Source of the DNA: Rhodocyclales bacterium
GTDB taxonomy: Bacteria > Pseudomonadota > Gammaproteobacteria > Burkholderiales > Rhodocyclaceae
Direction: 5' to 3'
NCBI GenBank assembly: GCA_003105015.1
Contig: PQAF01000031.1
Coordinates: 1-34,767 of the forward strand
DNA length: 34,767 nucleotides
Below the pieces are notes generated by a model that saw only the letters and a list, made by a program, of their open reading frames with translations, was not told the DNA's origin and did no database searches. This document shows positions 33,136 through 34,767 of this stretch, piece by piece (the first letter of the stretch is position 1; the number at the start of each line of letters is the position of its first letter). Made by a program: the position numbers and the translations under genes.

Positions 33136-34032
33136 ATGCCGACGGCTTCAGCAGCTGGCCAAATGAAACGAAGGAAAGGGCGCCCTAAAGCTGACCCAGT
33201 AGATCGACTACGGGTGAAGATTTGGTATTTGGCGGTTAAAAGTCGAGGCGACTGGTCAGACTATCGGCTCGATGAGATATTTGCGTCTGAAGATGGCGAA
33301 CGCCGAGGGGCAGACAGGCTGCGGGCGTTTGAAACTATCAGGCGCTTCGGAACCACGCCGTCAAAAGGAACATACCGGAGAAGGCGCTTTGATTTGATCT
33401 CCAGGGTGGACGCTCATCCGGATTTTGCGGGGACTGCCGCAATCTACCATTCCGCCTTCTGGGATCTCCTGAAAGCGAGAAAAATGGGGCTTGTCGAGGC
33501 TCGTGATTTTGCAGAGCAATGCATGTCTCGGTGCCATGTACACCGACCTTCAGAAAAGCTGCAAGACATTATCGATTTTGCCTTGAGCGAGAGGCGCCAT
33601 AAAAACCCGCGCGTGAAGAATTCCGATCTATATGCTGGTGCTTTGAATAAAATCGTCGCCAGAATGCCGTTGGACCTTGACACGCTCGCCTTGGTAGGAG
33701 GGCTTTTCAGGGAGGCATACCTGGTTTGCTCATTGGAGACGGCCGGATTTCTCAGGCGCAGTTTGCTCGATCTTCTTGAGAAATATTCATCGCAAGAGTG
33801 GCTAGGGGATGCCGGGAGCGAGCTTTGCCAGCAGGCGGAACGACACATCCTTTTTTGGCAGCTGACGCCGGATTTTCTCGAAGAGGAAATTTATGACGAA
33901 TGGCCACCGGCTGCAGTTGCGCGCCCATTAATGCAGCTAAATGAAGCGACGCGAAGCCTTATCTCGCAAGAGAATGAGTTGTACGACAGGCTGATAAGGA
34001 AGCGGATGGTGAAGATTTTGAAGAGCCGGTAG
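33136..34032 (+). CDS. Cargo protein of unknown function
   Basis: I do not recognise this 298-residue protein. The N-terminus (to about residue 30) is basic with MKRRKGRPK, suggesting nucleic-acid contact. A KIWYLAVKSRGDWSDYRLDEIF segment follows. The rest is helical and rich in Leu, Arg and Glu, with Trp-containing stretches near the end (FWQLTPDFLEEEIYDEWPP). No signal peptide, transmembrane helix or catalytic motif is evident. Codon use is clearly more AT-rich than in the chromosomal genes to the left, as expected for transferred cargo. A later in-frame ATG at 33163 is a possible start; neither has a strong ribosome-binding site. Confidence 0.6.
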   Translation: MPTASAAGQMKRRKGRPKADPVDRLRVKIWYLAVKSRGDWSDYRLDEIFASEDGERRGADRLRAFETIRRFGTTPSKGTYRRRRFDLISRVDAHPDFAGTAAIYHSAFWDLLKARKMGLVEARDFAEQCMSRCHVHRPSEKLQDIIDFALSERRHKNPRVKNSDLYAGALNKIVARMPLDLDTLALVGGLFREAYLVCSLETAGFLRRSLLDLLEKYSSQEWLGDAGSELCQQAERHILFWQLTPDFLEEEIYDEWPPAAVARPLMQLNEATRSLISQENELYDRLIRKRMVKILKSR

Positions 34033-34140
34033 TGCGCCTTGAATAGGCCTACCGATTTTTCAGCGAGAGAACTACTGATGTCTGCTTCCCGATGCGAAAC
34101 TGCCCCAACTCACTCAGCCAGAAACAGGATTCCGACTAAG

Positions 34141-34392
34141 CTACCAAGAGAGGGATTTTGCTCGGGCAATCAAGCGCTGTATGGCGTGCGCCTCAGAATT
34201 TCTATGAGCCGAGAAAAGGCTAGAAGGAGCCAATGGCAAGAAGTAAACCTTAGCTGACTGCACTGGCGGTTCATGCTCATTTCTTAAGGGCGCGCACTGA
34301 TACTGTGCTGCAGAAGAATTCGACTCTCTGATATCGTCAGAGAATTCGAACGAAAGCTGTGGGCAACTAGGCGAGTCTTGCTTTTTACTCAC
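34141..34392 (-). CDS. Small hypothetical cargo protein (GTG start)
   Basis: The 83-residue product is unrecognised. It begins MSKKQDSPSCPQLSFEFSDD and is Ser-rich, with a basic C-terminus (HAIQRLIARAKSLSW). It is accepted mainly because an unusually strong AGGAGGAGG ribosome-binding site sits 4-12 bases before the GTG, with an AT-rich promoter-like stretch behind it. It lies downstream of the deaminase-like gene on the same strand. Confidence 0.45.
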   Translation of the reverse strand: MSKKQDSPSCPQLSFEFSDDIRESNSSAAQYQCAPLRNEHEPPVQSAKVYFLPLAPSSLFSAHRNSEAHAIQRLIARAKSLSW

Positions 34393-34500
34393 AATCCTCC
34401 TCCTTGCCTTTAGTTGATCTTCTCAATGAAAAATAATAGCAAAAATGACAACAGATATCTATAAAATTGCCTTATGGACCCCTTTTGAAGCTACGGTTGC

Positions 34501-34767
34501 TCACGCGCCTATAAGCTGGGTCAGATGGTCAACGACCTTCGCCTCAAACGCTTGGTAGTCATCCAAATACTCAGGCACCACCTTCTCCAAATCATCGGCT
34601 TCCTTAACCGCAATTCCACAATCCTTTCTCTCCCCATGCTGTCTGAATAGATTGAGGTATTGCCTAGGCGCTACTCCCTCGAAATGCAGAAAGGTCACTT
34701 TTCGACTGTCTGCTGCTTCTGGTTCATGTGAAATTGAGTCACCATGGCCTTCCCCCGTTTTCCCGGA
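34501..34767 (-). CDS. C-terminal part of a deaminase-like, possibly antiphage, protein (runs off the edge)
   Basis: The frame is open from the right edge to the stop at 34501, giving the last 88 residues. The segment VTFLHFEGVAPRQYLNLF, then GERKDCGIAV, then VPEYLDDYQAFEAKVVDHL resembles from memory the C-terminal end of antiphage dCTP deaminases (AvcD-type, cytidine/deoxycytidylate deaminase fold). The zinc-binding catalytic motifs and the N-terminal NTPase-like part would lie beyond the window, so the call is tentative. A GTG at 34698 could be mistaken for the start, but the frame continues upstream of it. A defence gene fits cargo of a Tn7-like element. Confidence 0.4.
   Translation of the reverse strand, partial: SGKTGEGHGDSISHEPEAADSRKVTFLHFEGVAPRQYLNLFRQHGERKDCGIAVKEADDLEKVVPEYLDDYQAFEAKVVDHLTQLIGA

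Larger units (their letters stand above)
27265..34767. mobile_element. Tn7-like element, left part, inserted by tRNA-Ala
   Basis: The core tnsAB-tnsC-tniQ genes run on the minus strand toward the tRNA, followed rightwards by cargo of lower GC. The left boundary is set tentatively at the TGT 27 bases after the tRNA, because Tn7-like ends begin TGT and TnsD/TniQ proteins direct insertion to a fixed short distance from a conserved gene. The second end and target duplication are outside the window or not recognised, so the extent is uncertain. Confidence 0.6.

Noticed and set aside
34039..34257. 72-residue plus-strand frame after the 298-residue cargo gene
   Set aside because: No ribosome-binding site, low-complexity composition, and it overlaps the better supported minus-strand gene with an AGGAGGAGG site.
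27239..34767. CRISPR array or cas genes associated with the Tn7-like element
   Set aside because: No regularly spaced direct repeats and no Cas-like protein are present in the visible part; the repeats by the tRNA are too few and close-set.

Overview
The window is GC-rich chromosomal DNA, probably from a betaproteobacterium of the Rhodocyclales type (Azoarcus/Thauera/Aromatoleum relatives). This placement is an inference. It rests on the very high GC third positions, a ferredoxin-dependent indolepyruvate oxidoreductase under an FNR-like site, the pst-phoU-phoB-phoR order and a tRNA-Ala(CGC). No rRNA or other marker fixes the taxon. GC content and coding style change sharply to the right of about 32.7 kb, where transferred cargo begins.

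Layout. (1) 1-3.9 kb: a REP-like palindrome, lutB-lutC (lactate oxidation; lutA would lie off the left edge), a secreted alpha/beta hydrolase, and on the minus strand a cytochrome c'-like protein and a small membrane protein. (2) 3.9-10.5 kb: a complete phosphate operon, pstS-pstC-pstA-pstB-phoU-phoB-phoR, behind a Pho box. (3) 10.4-18.4 kb, minus strand: olsB-olsA (ornithine lipid synthesis), then a PilJ-domain periplasmic protein, an EAL-CBS-GGDDF protein, a PPDK-like protein lacking the PEP/pyruvate barrel, and a 646-residue protein with a PhoU-like (DUF47) C-terminus. (4) 18.5-22.0 kb, plus strand: a PlcP/LpxH-like phosphoesterase, a GT4 glycosyltransferase, dgkA and a second GT4 glycosyltransferase, coupled or closely spaced. 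(5) 22.0-27.1 kb: iorA-iorB behind an FNR-like box, then folD, purE and a long-form tsaC. (6) 27.16 kb: tRNA-Ala(CGC). (7) 27.25 kb to the right edge: a Tn7-like element with a fused TnsA-TnsB, TnsC and TniQ/TnsD, followed by AT-richer cargo and the tail of a gene that resembles an antiphage deaminase.

The main result is that 3.9-22 kb looks like one PhoB-controlled island. Candidate Pho boxes (7-bp half sites repeated every 11 bp) lie before pstS, olsB, the PilJ-like gene, the DUF47 gene and plcP, each pointing at its gene. The natural reading is phosphate uptake and sensing joined to replacement of phospholipids. PlcP would release diacylglycerol, the two glycosyltransferases would convert it to glycolipid, DgkA would recycle the excess, and OlsBA would make ornithine lipid. 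The least explained part is the DUF47 / PPDK-like / EAL-GGDDF / PilJ block, which may be an undescribed phosphate-responsive phosphotransfer and c-di-GMP module. All functional claims come from reading motifs by eye; no database search was possible.
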